This document shows positions 41,680 to 52,955 of a stretch of DNA of 64,000 nucleotides, piece after piece; position 1 is the first letter of the stretch, and each line of letters opens with the position of its first letter. Both the position numbers and the translations under genes were made by a program. The notes below the pieces were generated by a model. It was not told where the DNA came from. It did no database searches and saw only the letters and a list, made by a program, of their open reading frames with translations. The DNA is from Steroidobacter agaridevorans (GTDB taxonomy: Bacteria; Pseudomonadota; Gammaproteobacteria; Steroidobacterales; Steroidobacteraceae). Location of the stretch: contig NZ_BLJO01000009.1 in NCBI RefSeq assembly GCF_009932555.1, positions 178,575 through 242,574 on the forward strand, written 5' to 3'.

Positions 41680-42021
41680 TCAGGCGCGGGCAGCGCCGTT
41701 GCCGTTCAGCAGATTGTCGACTTCGCTGATACGAGCCAGCGCCGCGATCTGGGGCGGTACATTCTTGAAGTGAATGGTTTGCTGACGCTGTTTCGCCAGC
41801 CGCAGCCATTCGATCAGCAACGCCAGGCCGGCGCTGTCGCCTTCGGGCACATTCGCCAGATCGATCTCGAGCGATGCGCCCGCCTCTTTGAAGGCCGCCT
41901 CGCTGCGCTTGAGCAGGTCGGTCGCGGTGTCGGCGTCGAGCGCGCCGTAAACCTTGAAGCGCCCGTTGCCGAGCGCTTCAAGTCTGGCGGGACCAGGCGT
42001 TTGAGCCGGCTTCGCGTTCAT
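41680..42021 (-). CDS. mlaB: MlaB-like STAS domain protein
   Basis: A 113-residue STAS protein (GNGRFKVYGALDADTATDLL, then EIDLANVPEGDSAGLALLIEWLRLAKQR). The conserved DSAG is where STAS domains contact their partner. MlaB binds the ATPase MlaF and is needed for activity of the MlaFEDB complex. It is the last mla gene here. Its ATG shares one base with the mlaC stop (TAATG), so translation is coupled. Confidence 0.88.
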   Translation of the reverse strand: MNAKPAQTPGPARLEALGNGRFKVYGALDADTATDLLKRSEAAFKEAGASLEIDLANVPEGDSAGLALLIEWLRLAKQRQQTIHFKNVPPQIAALARISEVDNLLNGNGAARA

Positions 42022-42701
42022 TACGCTGGATTGGCCTTTTCAGTCGGCTTTTTGACCGTGCCGCTCGCGACCTGCTGCTCCAGACGCTGGATCACGGCCT
42101 CCAGGCCCTTCTGGTCGATCTCGGCGCCGAAGTCGGTGCGGAACGATTTCACATACGACACGCCTTCGATCTGCACGTCGTACGCCTTCCAGCCGCTGTC
42201 GGTCTGACGCAGCGAGTAGTTCACCGGCACGCGGCTGCCATTGTCACGACGGATCTCGGTACGCACCGTCGCCACCTTGTCGGCCGGGTTGCCCTGGAAC
42301 GGCAGGATCTTCAGACGATCCGGCGTGAACTCCAGCAGCGCCTCACCGTAGTTCTGCAGCAGCGACTGATAGAACGCCTCGACGAAGCGCTTGCGCTGTT
42401 CCGGCGTCGCCGTGCGCCAGTGTTTCGCCAGCACCAGCTGCGCGGAATACGCAGTATCGAAGTACGGCAGCATGTTCTTATCGACCAGCTCCCGCACCTT
42501 GCCCTTGTTCTTGGCGTACTCGGCGCGGTTGGCGTCCAGATCCTTGAGCGTGTCGTTCGCGACCTTGGAGACCAGCTCCTGCGGCCCGAGCTTGGCTGCG
42601 TCCTGTGCCTGCGCGGAGCCTGCGAACAGACCCAGCGTGGCGACCAGCGACAACCCTGCCGCGAGAATGTTTCTACGACTCTGCTTCACGAAGATACTCA
42701 T
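42021..42701 (-). CDS. mlaC: MlaC periplasmic phospholipid carrier
   Basis: A 226-residue protein of the toluene-tolerance Ttg2/MlaC family with a signal peptide (about 1-32, FAGSAQAQDA). Family phrases include MLPYFDTAYSAQLVLAKHWRTATPEQRKRFVEAFYQSLL, split by normal spacing, and VKSFRTDFGAEIDQKGLEAVIQRL near the end. It shuttles phospholipid between MlaA in the outer membrane and MlaFEDB in the inner membrane. It overlaps mlaD by four bases and mlaB by one. Confidence 0.93.
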   Translation of the reverse strand: MSIFVKQSRRNILAAGLSLVATLGLFAGSAQAQDAAKLGPQELVSKVANDTLKDLDANRAEYAKNKGKVRELVDKNMLPYFDTAYSAQLVLAKHWRTATPEQRKRFVEAFYQSLLQNYGEALLEFTPDRLKILPFQGNPADKVATVRTEIRRDNGSRVPVNYSLRQTDSGWKAYDVQIEGVSYVKSFRTDFGAEIDQKGLEAVIQRLEQQVASGTVKKPTEKANPA

Positions 42702-43225
42702 TGCTTCGCTTCCTCCGTCTTGTTCTGTCCGCCCTCGGCGCCCTGCTGGGCCTCGTCCGAGTTGTCGCGCTTCATGAAGCTCGCGACCAGCTGATTGATC
42801 AGGTTCTCCAGCACCAGCGCGTCCTGCACCAGCGTGATGCGGTCGCCGCTCTTCAGGTACTCCTCGGAGCCGCCGGCCGTGATGCCGACGTACTGCCCGC
42901 CGAGCAGGCCCGAAGTCATGATGGCCGCATCGCTGTCATTCGGAATGCGGTTGTAGTTGGAGGCAATCCGCATCTTCACAACGGCTTTGTAAACATTCTG
43001 GTCGAAGCCGATGGAATCGACCCGGCCCACCGTGACGCCGGCCATCGAGACCGCGGCGCCCGGCTTCAGGCTGCCGATGTTCTCGAACTGGGCGGTTACG
43101 TCGTAACTCGCGCCATCGACCGAGAGTTCACGGTTGGTAATCTGGGTAACCATGAAGAACAGTGCCGCAAAGCCCAGCAGCACGAATAATCCGGTCGAGA
43201 TCTCTACAGCGCGTGTCGAACGCAT
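42698..43225 (-). CDS. mlaD: MlaD, MCE-domain lipid-binding subunit
   Basis: A 175-residue protein with one N-terminal membrane helix (VEISTGLFVLLGFAALFFMV) and one MCE domain (TAQFENIGSLKPGAAVSMAGVTVGRVDSI, then LLGGQYVGITAGG). Six copies form the periplasmic lipid channel of the complex. It is followed by mlaC with an ATGA overlap and preceded by mlaE with a 15-base gap. The C-terminal tail is charged and Gln-rich. Confidence 0.94.
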   Translation of the reverse strand: MRSTRAVEISTGLFVLLGFAALFFMVTQITNRELSVDGASYDVTAQFENIGSLKPGAAVSMAGVTVGRVDSIGFDQNVYKAVVKMRIASNYNRIPNDSDAAIMTSGLLGGQYVGITAGGSEEYLKSGDRITLVQDALVLENLINQLVASFMKRDNSDEAQQGAEGGQNKTEEAKQ

Positions 43226-43240
43226 AATCGCTCCGCAAGG

Positions 43241-44008
43241 TCACAGCATTACAGCTGTGATCATGTAATCCAACATCAGGGTCAGCACCGCCGAAATCAC
43301 CACGGTGCGGGTAGTGGCGCGGCCCACGCCTTCGGCGGTGGGAATCGCGTTGTAACCTTCGTACACCGCAATCAGGTTGCACGCGAGACCGAATACGCAA
43401 CCCTTGATCACACCCTCGGCGATGTCGTTCAACTCCACGCTGGCGCGCATTTGCGACCAGAACGAGGCCGAATCCACGCCGAAGTTCTGCACACCGACCA
43501 GCTGCACCCCGAAGATGCCGATGGCGATGAAGACGACGGTCAGCAGCGGCATCGCGATGACGCCGCCGATGAAGCGAGGCGCGACCACACGGCGCATCGG
43601 GTCGACCGCCATCATTTCAATCGCGGTGAGCTGATCGGTCGCACGCATCAGGCCCAGTTCGGAAGCGAGCGCCGTGCCCGCACGACCGGCATACAACAAG
43701 GCGGTCACGACGGGGCCAAGCTCCTTCACCAAGCCAAGCGCGCCCACGGTGCCAAGCGCATCCTCGGACCCGAACCGCAGCAGCGTGTCGTAGCCCAGCA
43801 AGCCGAGCACGGCGCCGACGAACAAGGCGCAGGTCATGATGATGACGAGCGACAAAGCGCCGGTGTTATGGACTTGCGCGACGATCAGGGACGGGCGCAG
43901 CAGCGCGGCCGGAATCTGCCCGAGCAGCCGGCCCAGAAACAAGGTTACGCCGCCGACCGCCGCGGTAAAGTCGCCCGCACTGTCCGCCAGCTCTCGCACG
44001 ATTTTCAT
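43241..44008 (-). CDS. mlaE: MlaE permease subunit
   Basis: A 255-residue MlaE-family (DUF140) permease with five to six hydrophobic segments. It has LGLVKELGPVVTALLYAGRAGTALASELGLM, the ALGLMRATDQLTAIEMM-type coupling region and IAVYEGYNAIPTAEGVG near the C-terminus. It is the membrane core of the phospholipid ABC transporter. The start overlaps the mlaF stop by four bases. Confidence 0.94.
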   Translation of the reverse strand: MKIVRELADSAGDFTAAVGGVTLFLGRLLGQIPAALLRPSLIVAQVHNTGALSLVIIMTCALFVGAVLGLLGYDTLLRFGSEDALGTVGALGLVKELGPVVTALLYAGRAGTALASELGLMRATDQLTAIEMMAVDPMRRVVAPRFIGGVIAMPLLTVVFIAIGIFGVQLVGVQNFGVDSASFWSQMRASVELNDIAEGVIKGCVFGLACNLIAVYEGYNAIPTAEGVGRATTRTVVISAVLTLMLDYMITAVML

Positions 44009-44856
44009 TCGGAGTCCGCCAGCAGCTGCTGCTGATAGTCAGCCGCCGGATAATGAAACGGCACCGGCCCGTCGGGCAGTCCGTTGAGGAATTGGTTGAC
44101 GATTTCGGACTGGTGACCTTTCAATTCGTTCAACTTGCCGGCCGCGGCAACCTTGCCGCCGGCGATGATATAGCTGGTGTCGGAGAGGCCCGAAAGCTCA
44201 TGCACGTCGTGCGACACGACGATGCTGGTGATGCCGAGCGCGGCGTTCATGTGACGCACGAGGCGCACGATCATGCCCATGGAAATCGGATCCAGACCGG
44301 TGAACGGCTCGTCATAGATCAACACTTCGGGATCGGTCGCCATGGTGCGCGCGAGCGCGACGCGGCGATTCATGCCACCCGACAACTCCGCCGGCATCAA
44401 TTGCGCGGCGCCTCGCAGGCCGACGGCCTGCAACTTGGTGAGCACGATGTTTCTAATCAAACATTCCGGCAGATCGGTGTGCTCGCGCAACGGGAACGCG
44501 ACGTTCTCGAACACGCTCATGTCGGTCAGCAGCGCGCCGTTCTGAAACAGCATGCCCATGCGCCGGCGCAGCGCGTACAGCTCTCGCGTCTTGAGCGTCG
44601 AAACATTGATTCCGTCGAACAGAATCTCGCCGCGCGTCGGCTTGATCTGGCCGGTCACCAGGCGCAGCAGTGTGGTTTTGCCAGTGCCGCTCGGTCCCAT
44701 GAGCGCGGTAATTCGGCCGCGCGGAATCGACAGATTCAGGCCGGAGAAGATGCTCCTGCCGCCGACCGAATAGTGCACATCTCGAATCTCGATGAGCGAT
44801 TCGGAAGCGGCGGCAGGTTGGGCGGAAGACACATCGGTGCTAACAGCAGAGACCAT
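44005..44856 (-). CDS. mlaF: MlaF ATP-binding subunit
   Basis: A 283-residue ABC ATPase with Walker A GPSGTGKTT, Q-loop MLFQNGALL, signature LSGGMNRRVALAR, Walker B VLIYDEPFTGLD and switch His in VVSHDVHEL. It is the first gene of mlaFEDCB and powers lipid transport. About 20 residues of low-complexity sequence precede the usual family start, so the true start could be later than the ATG at 44856. Confidence 0.94.
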   Translation of the reverse strand: MVSAVSTDVSSAQPAAASESLIEIRDVHYSVGGRSIFSGLNLSIPRGRITALMGPSGTGKTTLLRLVTGQIKPTRGEILFDGINVSTLKTRELYALRRRMGMLFQNGALLTDMSVFENVAFPLREHTDLPECLIRNIVLTKLQAVGLRGAAQLMPAELSGGMNRRVALARTMATDPEVLIYDEPFTGLDPISMGMIVRLVRHMNAALGITSIVVSHDVHELSGLSDTSYIIAGGKVAAAGKLNELKGHQSEIVNQFLNGLPDGPVPFHYPAADYQQQLLADSE

Positions 44857-44912
44857 TCACGACCCCGATATGAACACGCGATGCATTGTCTCCGCCCATA
44901 CTTACGGCAGGC

Positions 44913-45932
44913 TTAAGCAGCCTGCTCCGAAGCGGCGGTGTAGCTGCCGTTGCGCGCATCGCCATTCAACTTGGCGCGGCGAGCGAAGGCCTTCTGGCCA
45001 GCAGCGAACTGATCCGGCTTGCCACCCCAGGCCTTCAGCGCTTCGTCCTGCAGAGCACGGCCGTACGAGAAGGTGAGCTCCCAAGGCAGGTTGCCGATCT
45101 TGTTCATCAGGCTCAGGTGCTCGGTGGCTTCGGCGGCGCTCTGGCCGCCGGACAGGAACGCGATGCCCGGCACCGCGCTCGGCACGAAACGCTTCAACGT
45201 GCGCACCGTGGCTTCCGCAACCTGCTGGCGGCCGGCGCGCGCGGTGTTCTTCTTGCCCGAGATGACCATGTTGGGCTTCAGGATCATGCCTTCGAGATGA
45301 ATGCGGTGTGAATCCAGCTGCTCGAACACCGACTTGAGCACGGCGCTCGTCACTTCCTCACAACGCTCGATGGAATGATCGCCGTCCATCAGCACTTCCG
45401 GCTCGATGATCGGAACGATGTTTGCTTCCTGACAGAGCGCGCCGTAACGGGCCAGCGCATGCGCGTTCGCGTCGATGGCGAACTGGGTCGGAATGTCCTT
45501 GGCGATGTCGATCACGGCGCGCCACTTGGCGAAGCGGGCGCCCAGCTTGTGATATTCGGCCAGACGCTCGCGCAGACCGTCGAGGCCTTCGGTGATCGTT
45601 TCATTGGGGAAACCGGCCAGCGGCTTCGCGCCCATGTCGACCTTGATGCCCGGCACGACGCCGAGCTTGGTCAGGTACTGCGAGAACGGCGTGCCGTCCT
45701 TGGTCTTCTGGCGCAGCGTTTCGTCATAAAGAATGACGCCGCTGATGTACTTCGCCGCATCGGGCGTCGTGAACAACATCTCGCGGTAGGTACGGCGCGC
45801 TTCCTCGGTCGATTCGAGCTGGATGCTGTCAAAGCGCTTCTTGATCGTGCCGCTGGATTCGTCAGCCGCCAGGATGCCTTTGCCTTTTGCAACCATTGCG
45901 CGCGCAATCGATTCGAGCTCAGTGCGATTCAT
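44913..45932 (-). CDS. Class I fructose-bisphosphate aldolase
   Basis: A 339-residue aldolase of the metal-independent, Schiff-base class. It has the N-terminal GKGILAADESSGTIKKRF, GARFAKWRAV, the Schiff-base Lys in EGMILKPNMVISGKK and LSGGQSAAEATEHLSLMN near the phosphate site. The frame continues far upstream, but the ATG at 45932 has a strong GGAGGA and matches the family start. It cleaves fructose-1,6-bisphosphate in glycolysis. It is divergent from the suf regulator across 291 bases and has no evident partner genes. Confidence 0.95.
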   Translation of the reverse strand: MNRTELESIARAMVAKGKGILAADESSGTIKKRFDSIQLESTEEARRTYREMLFTTPDAAKYISGVILYDETLRQKTKDGTPFSQYLTKLGVVPGIKVDMGAKPLAGFPNETITEGLDGLRERLAEYHKLGARFAKWRAVIDIAKDIPTQFAIDANAHALARYGALCQEANIVPIIEPEVLMDGDHSIERCEEVTSAVLKSVFEQLDSHRIHLEGMILKPNMVISGKKNTARAGRQQVAEATVRTLKRFVPSAVPGIAFLSGGQSAAEATEHLSLMNKIGNLPWELTFSYGRALQDEALKAWGGKPDQFAAGQKAFARRAKLNGDARNGSYTAASEQAA

Positions 45933-46166
45933 ACAGTCCTCCGCCTTCAGGGGTGAGCTTGCGCGCGACTCGACGCCCGCGACAGCGTCGGCCCAAACGG
46001 CAAGCCTCAAGTTTTGGGGGGCGTAGGATAGCAAATCGCCTTCAGCTCCGGCCGGTACAAGTGTTGTAGCGGAACGACAACGTTGGACTGCGAGGCCGCT
46101 GGCGGGGTTCCTGCCGGTAAAATTGACGCAATCCGAGCTCAACCCTGTCTCGGGGTTCTCACGGGC

Positions 46167-46195
46167 TTGCATTGGGACTAGAATGGTCCCATATC
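46167..46195 (+). promoter_or_regulatory. suf operon promoter with Rrf2-type operator
   Basis: A -35-like TTGCAT (46167-46172) and a -10-like CATATC (46190-46195) are 17 bases apart. The spacer holds a perfect inverted repeat, TGGGAC-7-GTCCCA (46173-46191), laid out like IscR type 1 sites. It is 28 bases before the regulator start, so autorepression by the Rrf2 protein is likely. Confidence 0.6.
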
Positions 46196-46223
46196 CTCCA
46201 CCGAACCTCTCGATGGAATTCCC

Positions 46224-46685
46224 ATGCTTCGCATTAGCAAGCTGACCGATTACGGCACGGTGATTCTTGCCCGGCTCGCCGGGCAGCCGGACCGCTTGTG
46301 GACGGCGACGGAAGTCGCCGAGGCCACCCATATCGGGCTGCCCACCGTGAGCAAGCTGCTGAAAAAGCTGCAACGGAGCGGTCTGGTCATCTCGACGCGC
46401 GGCAGTCATGGCGGTTATCAACTGGCGCAGCCGCCGGGTGAAATCACCGCCGCCCGCATCCTGGATGCGCTCGAAGGGCCCTTCGCCATCACCGAATGCA
46501 GCGGCTCGCACAGCACCTGCGGCCTCGAGTCGAAATGCGCTGTCGGCCATACCTGGCAGAAGGTCAATGCCGCCATCCGGCGCGCGCTCACCGACATTTC
46601 GCTGGCCGAGCTCGCCGGCACGACTCACGGCGTCACGACGACCACCGTCCCGCTGACCCGGCTGCTGCGCGCCTCGCACGATTAA
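46224..46685 (+). CDS. Rrf2-family SUF system regulator
   Basis: A 153-residue Rrf2/IscR relative with an N-terminal winged helix ([53 protein letters not shown]). A cysteine cluster is visible in [17 protein letters not shown], where an Fe-S cluster would bind. It matches the gammaproteobacterial SUF regulator type. It is the first gene of the suf operon, 20 bases before sufB, and probably senses Fe-S status and controls the operon through the palindrome before its own start. Confidence 0.92.
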   Translation: MLRISKLTDYGTVILARLAGQPDRLWTATEVAEATHIGLPTVSKLLKKLQRSGLVISTRGSHGGYQLAQPPGEITAARILDALEGPFAITECSGSHSTCGLESKCAVGHTWQKVNAAIRRALTDISLAELAGTTHGVTTTTVPLTRLLRASHD

Positions 46686-46705
46686 TTTTTGGGTTGAAGT
46701 TAGCA

Positions 46706-48163
<1,458 letters not shown>

Positions 48164-48176
48164 GCGCGGATGCCTT

Positions 48177-48233
48177 TTCGAGGACACTTAACGTGTCCTC
48201 GAACCGCGCGAACGACAGTACACGGATGTACTG
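48177..48233 (+). repeat. Two hairpins between sufB and sufC
   Basis: The first is a perfect 11-base stem, TTCGAGGACAC/GTGTCCTCGAA with a TTAAC loop (48177-48203). The second is CAGTACA-CGGA-TGTACTG (48216-48233). Neither is followed by a T run, so they are not ordinary terminators. They may stabilise or cleave the messenger, or be a dispersed intergenic repeat. Confidence 0.6.
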
Positions 48234-48288
48234 GCTGGCTGAGGCTCCAGGGACGGCTGCTTGAGATGAGTTACTAAGGTATCAATGC

Positions 48289-49037
<749 letters not shown>

Positions 49038-49041
<4 letters not shown>

Positions 49042-50360
49042 GTGCTGTAGGCGCCAAGAGCACTGCATCGCCCATCGAGCGGTACAAAGCCGCGTTCGAT
49101 GCGCGATGGCAAGGCAATGACGAGCTGACAGCGCTGCGTCGTGCCGCGCTCGATCAGTTCCTGTCCACCGGCTTTCCGACGCAGCGAGACGAGGCTTGGA
49201 AGTACACGAACCTGCGTCGACTCGAAACACGCTCGTTCACGCCTGCGGATGCGTCGGCGCTCGATGCCCATCAGCCCGACTGGCTGACGACGGCGGGCAC
49301 CCGCATCGTGTTGGTCAACGGCCACTGGCTCCCCGCCCTCTCCTCGCAGACGGCACAGCCGCCGGGCGTGACCGTGCTGACGCTCAAACAATGGTTTCAG
49401 CGTGAGCCTGCAGCCGTCGCCGCCTATTTGAAGGAACACGATCAACTCACCGGCAATGCGCTGGAGCAGTTGAATCTGGCGTTCTTCGAAGACGGTGTCG
49501 TGGTGAACCTCGCGGATAACGCAGTTCTCGACGCACCGATCTACATCGTGCACCAGTCGACCACTGGAGCCGCAGGCTGCATGAGCCATCCGCGCGTCAT
49601 GGTTCGCGCTGGCCGGAATAGTCGCGCGACCATCATCGAGCACTACCTCGGTGCGAACGAGGCGGAGTACTTCACCAACGCTGTGACTCGTTTCGAAATC
49701 GCCGCCGGTGGCGCCATCACGCACTATCGAGGGCAGCGGGAAGCGCCTCGCGCCTTCCACATCGGTCACATTCAAACGAAGCTCGCGAAGGACGCGCGCT
49801 ATTCCATCCATGACATCCAGCTCGGCGCGAGCCTGGGCCGCACCGGCATCACCGCGGTGCTCGAAGGCAGTGGCGCTGACGCGGCGCTGTTTGGTTTGCT
49901 TACGCCCATGGGCACTCAGCACCTCGACGCGCACACGCGCATCGACCACATCGCCCCCCACACGACGAGCGAAGAAGACTATCGCGGCATCGCCGGCGGC
50001 AAAGGCCGTGGCGTGTTCAATGGCAAGATCATCGTGCGTCCGGACGCACAGAAGATCGACTCGCGCCAGTCGAGCCGCAACCTGCTGCTCTCACCGACCG
50101 CCGAGATCGATACCAAGCCTGAGCTGGAGATCTACGCCAACGACGTGAAATGCAGTCACGGCGCGACAACCGGCCAGCTCGATGCAACTGCCCTCTTCTA
50201 CCTGCGCTCGCGTGGCTTGTCGGAGTCCGACGCTCGCGCGTTGCTCATCCGGGCGTTTGCCGAATCCATTCTTTCGACCATCGGTCTCGAACCCGTGCGC
50301 GCGGCGCTGGAGAAGCAGATCGATGAGCGGTTCAAGCTAGCTAACGAGACCAAGGCATGA
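49038..50360 (+). CDS. sufD: SufD, Fe-S cluster scaffold subunit
   Basis: A 440-residue SufD, GTG start overlapping the sufC stop. It has PTQRDEAWKYTNLRRLETRSF near the N-terminus, a beta-helix core and the family C-terminal stretch IYANDVKCSHGATTGQLD followed by YLRSRGLSESDARALLIRAF. It pairs with SufB. The middle region is more variable, as usual for SufD. It overlaps sufS by four bases. Confidence 0.95.
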
Positions 50361-51610
50361 ACGCAGCTGTTACAGCTACGCGGAGCGCGACTGCGCTCGA
50401 TGTCGCCGCCATCCGGCGCGACTTTCCGATCCTGCATCAGACGGTGAACGGCAAACCGCTGGTGTACCTGGACAACGCGGCGTCGAGTCAGCGGCCGAAG
50501 TCGGTCATCGAAGCGATCTCTCGCTATTACGAGCACGATCATGCCAACGTGCATCGTGGCGTTCACACCCTGAGCCAACGCGCGACCGATGCTTACGAAG
50601 GCGCGCGTGAGACGATTCGTCGCTTCATCAATGCCCGCGACACGAAAGAGATCGTGTTCGTTCGCGGCACCACCGAAGCGGTGAACCTTGTCGCCCAAAG
50701 CTTCTTGCGGCCCGGCTTCGAGCCAGGCGACGAGATCCTGATCAGCGCCCTCGAACATCACGCGAACATCGTTCCGTGGCAGCTGCTGCGAGAGCAAGTC
50801 GGCGCAGTGCTGAAGGTCATTCCGATCAACGAACAGGGCGTCGTCGACTTCGATGAGTTCCAGAAGCTCATCGGGCCGCGCACCAAGTTGCTCGCGCTGG
50901 CGCACGTTTCCAATGCGCTGGGCACCATCGTGCCGGTCGAGAAATTCATCAAGGTCGCCAAACAGCATGGCGTGCCGGTGCTGCTCGATGGCGCGCAGGC
51001 CATTCCGCACACGGCGGTCGACGTGCAGGCGCTGGGTTGCGACTTCTACTGCTTCTCCAGCCACAAGATGCTCGGCCCGACCGGCATGGGCGTGCTGTAC
51101 GGCAAGCGCGAACTGCTGGAAGCCATGCCGCCGTGGCAAGGCGGCGGCGACATGATTCTGTCGGTGTCGTTCGAGAAGACGACGTTCAATCAGCTGCCCT
51201 GGAAGTTCGAAGCCGGCACGCCGCACATCGCCGGCGCGATCGGTCTCGCGACCGCCATCGATTATCTGGAAAAGATCGGCATGGACCGTATCGCCGCCTA
51301 CGAGAACGAGTTGCTCGAATATGCGACCGAGCGCCTGAGTGCTCTGCCGGGCCTGCGCATCGTCGGCACCGCGCCGGACAAGGCGGCGGTCGTGTCGTTC
51401 ACGCTCGACGGCATTCATCCGCACGACATCGGCACCATCCTCGACACCGAAGGGGTCGCGATCCGTACCGGCCATCACTGCGCCATGCCGGTGATGGACT
51501 TCTTCAAGATCCCGGCGACGGCACGCGCATCGATGTCGTTCTACAATACGCGCGAGGAAATCGACCGGCTGGTGACCGCCCTCGAACATACTCGTCAGGT
51601 GTTGGGCTGA
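50357..51610 (+). CDS. sufS: SufS cysteine desulfurase
   Basis: A 417-residue class II cysteine desulfurase. It has YLDNAASSQRPKSVIEAI, the PLP Lys in CFSSHKMLGPTG (about 236) and the catalytic Cys in RTGHHCAMP (about 374). It releases sulfur from cysteine as a persulfide for the scaffold. No sufE gene is present, and the SufU protein encoded next probably accepts the sulfur. Confidence 0.96.
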   Translation: MNAAVTATRSATALDVAAIRRDFPILHQTVNGKPLVYLDNAASSQRPKSVIEAISRYYEHDHANVHRGVHTLSQRATDAYEGARETIRRFINARDTKEIVFVRGTTEAVNLVAQSFLRPGFEPGDEILISALEHHANIVPWQLLREQVGAVLKVIPINEQGVVDFDEFQKLIGPRTKLLALAHVSNALGTIVPVEKFIKVAKQHGVPVLLDGAQAIPHTAVDVQALGCDFYCFSSHKMLGPTGMGVLYGKRELLEAMPPWQGGGDMILSVSFEKTTFNQLPWKFEAGTPHIAGAIGLATAIDYLEKIGMDRIAAYENELLEYATERLSALPGLRIVGTAPDKAAVVSFTLDGIHPHDIGTILDTEGVAIRTGHHCAMPVMDFFKIPATARASMSFYNTREEIDRLVTALEHTRQVLG

Positions 51611-51625
51611 GCCTCGGACGACGAC

Positions 51626-52072
51626 ATGGACCTGAAAGATCTTTATCGCGACGTCATCGTCGATCACAACCGCCATCCGCGGAACTTCGGCAAGCTGCAG
51701 CCTGCCGACGTGCACGCCGACGGTCACAATCCGCTGTGCGGCGATCGCCTCACGATGTATGCCAACCTCAAGGGCGAGCACATCACCGATGTGAAGTTCG
51801 AAGGCAGCGGCTGCGCGATTTCGGTCGCATCCGCCTCGTTGCTGACCGAAGCCGTCAAAGGCAAGACCAAGTCGGAAGTCAAAGAGCTGTTCGATGACGT
51901 GCACGCGCTGCTGACCCAGCACGACGCCGCCGTCGATCCCGCCAGGCTCGGCAAGCTCGCGGCGCTCTCGGGCGTGCGCGAATTTCCGGCTCGCGTGAAA
52001 TGCGCGAGCTTGTGCTGGCACACGTTGAACGCCGCCCTCGAGCGCGCCGCCGAACCGGTGACTACAGAGTAG
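51626..52072 (+). CDS. sufU: SufU-type scaffold/sulfurtransferase
   Basis: A 148-residue IscU/SufU-like protein with MDLKDLYRDVIVDHNRHPRNFG, the three conserved cysteines in NPLCGDR, GSGCAIS and CASLCWH, and the SUF-type insertion between them. In SUF systems without SufE it takes sulfur from SufS, with zinc bound by these residues. It follows sufS by 15 bases. Confidence 0.92.
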   Translation: MDLKDLYRDVIVDHNRHPRNFGKLQPADVHADGHNPLCGDRLTMYANLKGEHITDVKFEGSGCAISVASASLLTEAVKGKTKSEVKELFDDVHALLTQHDAAVDPARLGKLAALSGVREFPARVKCASLCWHTLNAALERAAEPVTTE

Positions 52073-52084
52073 TTATTTCTTTTC

Positions 52085-52636
52085 ATGCACAGCCACGACA
52101 ACGAACCTGTCACCCTACAGCGCGACGTCGAAGCCATCATGGTTCCCGCCGGCATCCCGGTGACCCTGCGCGAAGGCAAGACAGGCTTCATCACTCAGGC
52201 CCTCGGCGGCAGCTTCACGGTTTACGTGGAGGGCAACCTGTTTCGCATCGCCGGCAAGGATGCGGATGCGCTCGGCAAAGAGCCGAGCCTCGCGCCCGAG
52301 CTGCCGCCCAACGCCACCGACGAGGACGTGAAGCAGCTGGTGTGGGATCAGATGCGCACCTGCTACGACCCGGAGATTCCGATCAACATCGTCGAGCTGG
52401 GCCTGGTGTACACCTGTGACATCACGCATACGCCCGAAGGCGGTCGCGTGGCCGACATCAAGATGACTTTGACCGCGCCGGGCTGCGGCATGGGCGAAGT
52501 GCTGGTGCAGGACGTCAAAGACAAAGTCGAGCTCGTGCCCACCGTGACGCGCGCCGATGTCGAGCTGGTGTTCGACCCGCCCTGGAACCAGAGCATGATG
52601 TCGGAAGCGGCGCGGCTGCAGACGGGAATGATGTAA
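52085..52636 (+). CDS. sufT: SufT (DUF59/MIP18 family) Fe-S maturation factor
   Basis: A 183-residue protein. The C-terminal 100 residues are a DUF59 domain (VWDQMRTCYDPEIPINIVELGLVY, TLTAPGCGMGEVLVQDVK, VELVFDPPWNQSMMSE). The N-terminal 75 residues are the SufT-specific extension with the TVYVEGNLFRI stretch. It assists Fe-S protein maturation in many suf operons. Its stop overlaps the Rieske gene start (TAATG). Confidence 0.92.
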   Translation: MHSHDNEPVTLQRDVEAIMVPAGIPVTLREGKTGFITQALGGSFTVYVEGNLFRIAGKDADALGKEPSLAPELPPNATDEDVKQLVWDQMRTCYDPEIPINIVELGLVYTCDITHTPEGGRVADIKMTLTAPGCGMGEVLVQDVKDKVELVPTVTRADVELVFDPPWNQSMMSEAARLQTGMM

Positions 52637-52947
52637 TGACCTGGCATCCCGTGGCTCCCGCGGTCTCGATCGCGCCGGGCGACTACGCGCAGACCGAGAT
52701 CGACGCTCAACTGATCGCCGTGTTCAATATCGCCGGCACGTTCTACGCGATCGACGATCTTTGCACCCACGACGGCGGCGAGCTGGCCGGCGGTGCGGTC
52801 GACGGCGACGTCGTCATCTGCCCGCGTCACGGCGCCCGCTTTTGCTTGCGCACCGGCGCGGCGTTGACGCCGCCCGCTTACGAACCTGTGCGGACCTATC
52901 CAACCCGCGTCAATGACGACGGTGTGGTCGAGATCGAAACCGACTAA
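52636..52947 (+). CDS. Rieske-type [2Fe-2S] ferredoxin
   Basis: A 103-residue small Rieske protein with the cluster ligands in LCTHDGGEL and CPRHGARF, spaced as in dioxygenase-type ferredoxins. Its place at the end of the suf operon, coupled to sufT, suggests an electron carrier for cluster assembly or repair rather than for a dioxygenase, since no oxygenase gene is nearby. Confidence 0.9.
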   Translation: MTWHPVAPAVSIAPGDYAQTEIDAQLIAVFNIAGTFYAIDDLCTHDGGELAGGAVDGDVVICPRHGARFCLRTGAALTPPAYEPVRTYPTRVNDDGVVEIETD

Positions 52948-52955
52948 GGAATCCC

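Noticed and set aside
50198-52021. 607-codon minus-strand frame across sufD, sufS and sufU
   Set aside because: It lies opposite three certain suf genes and is a mirror of their codon use.
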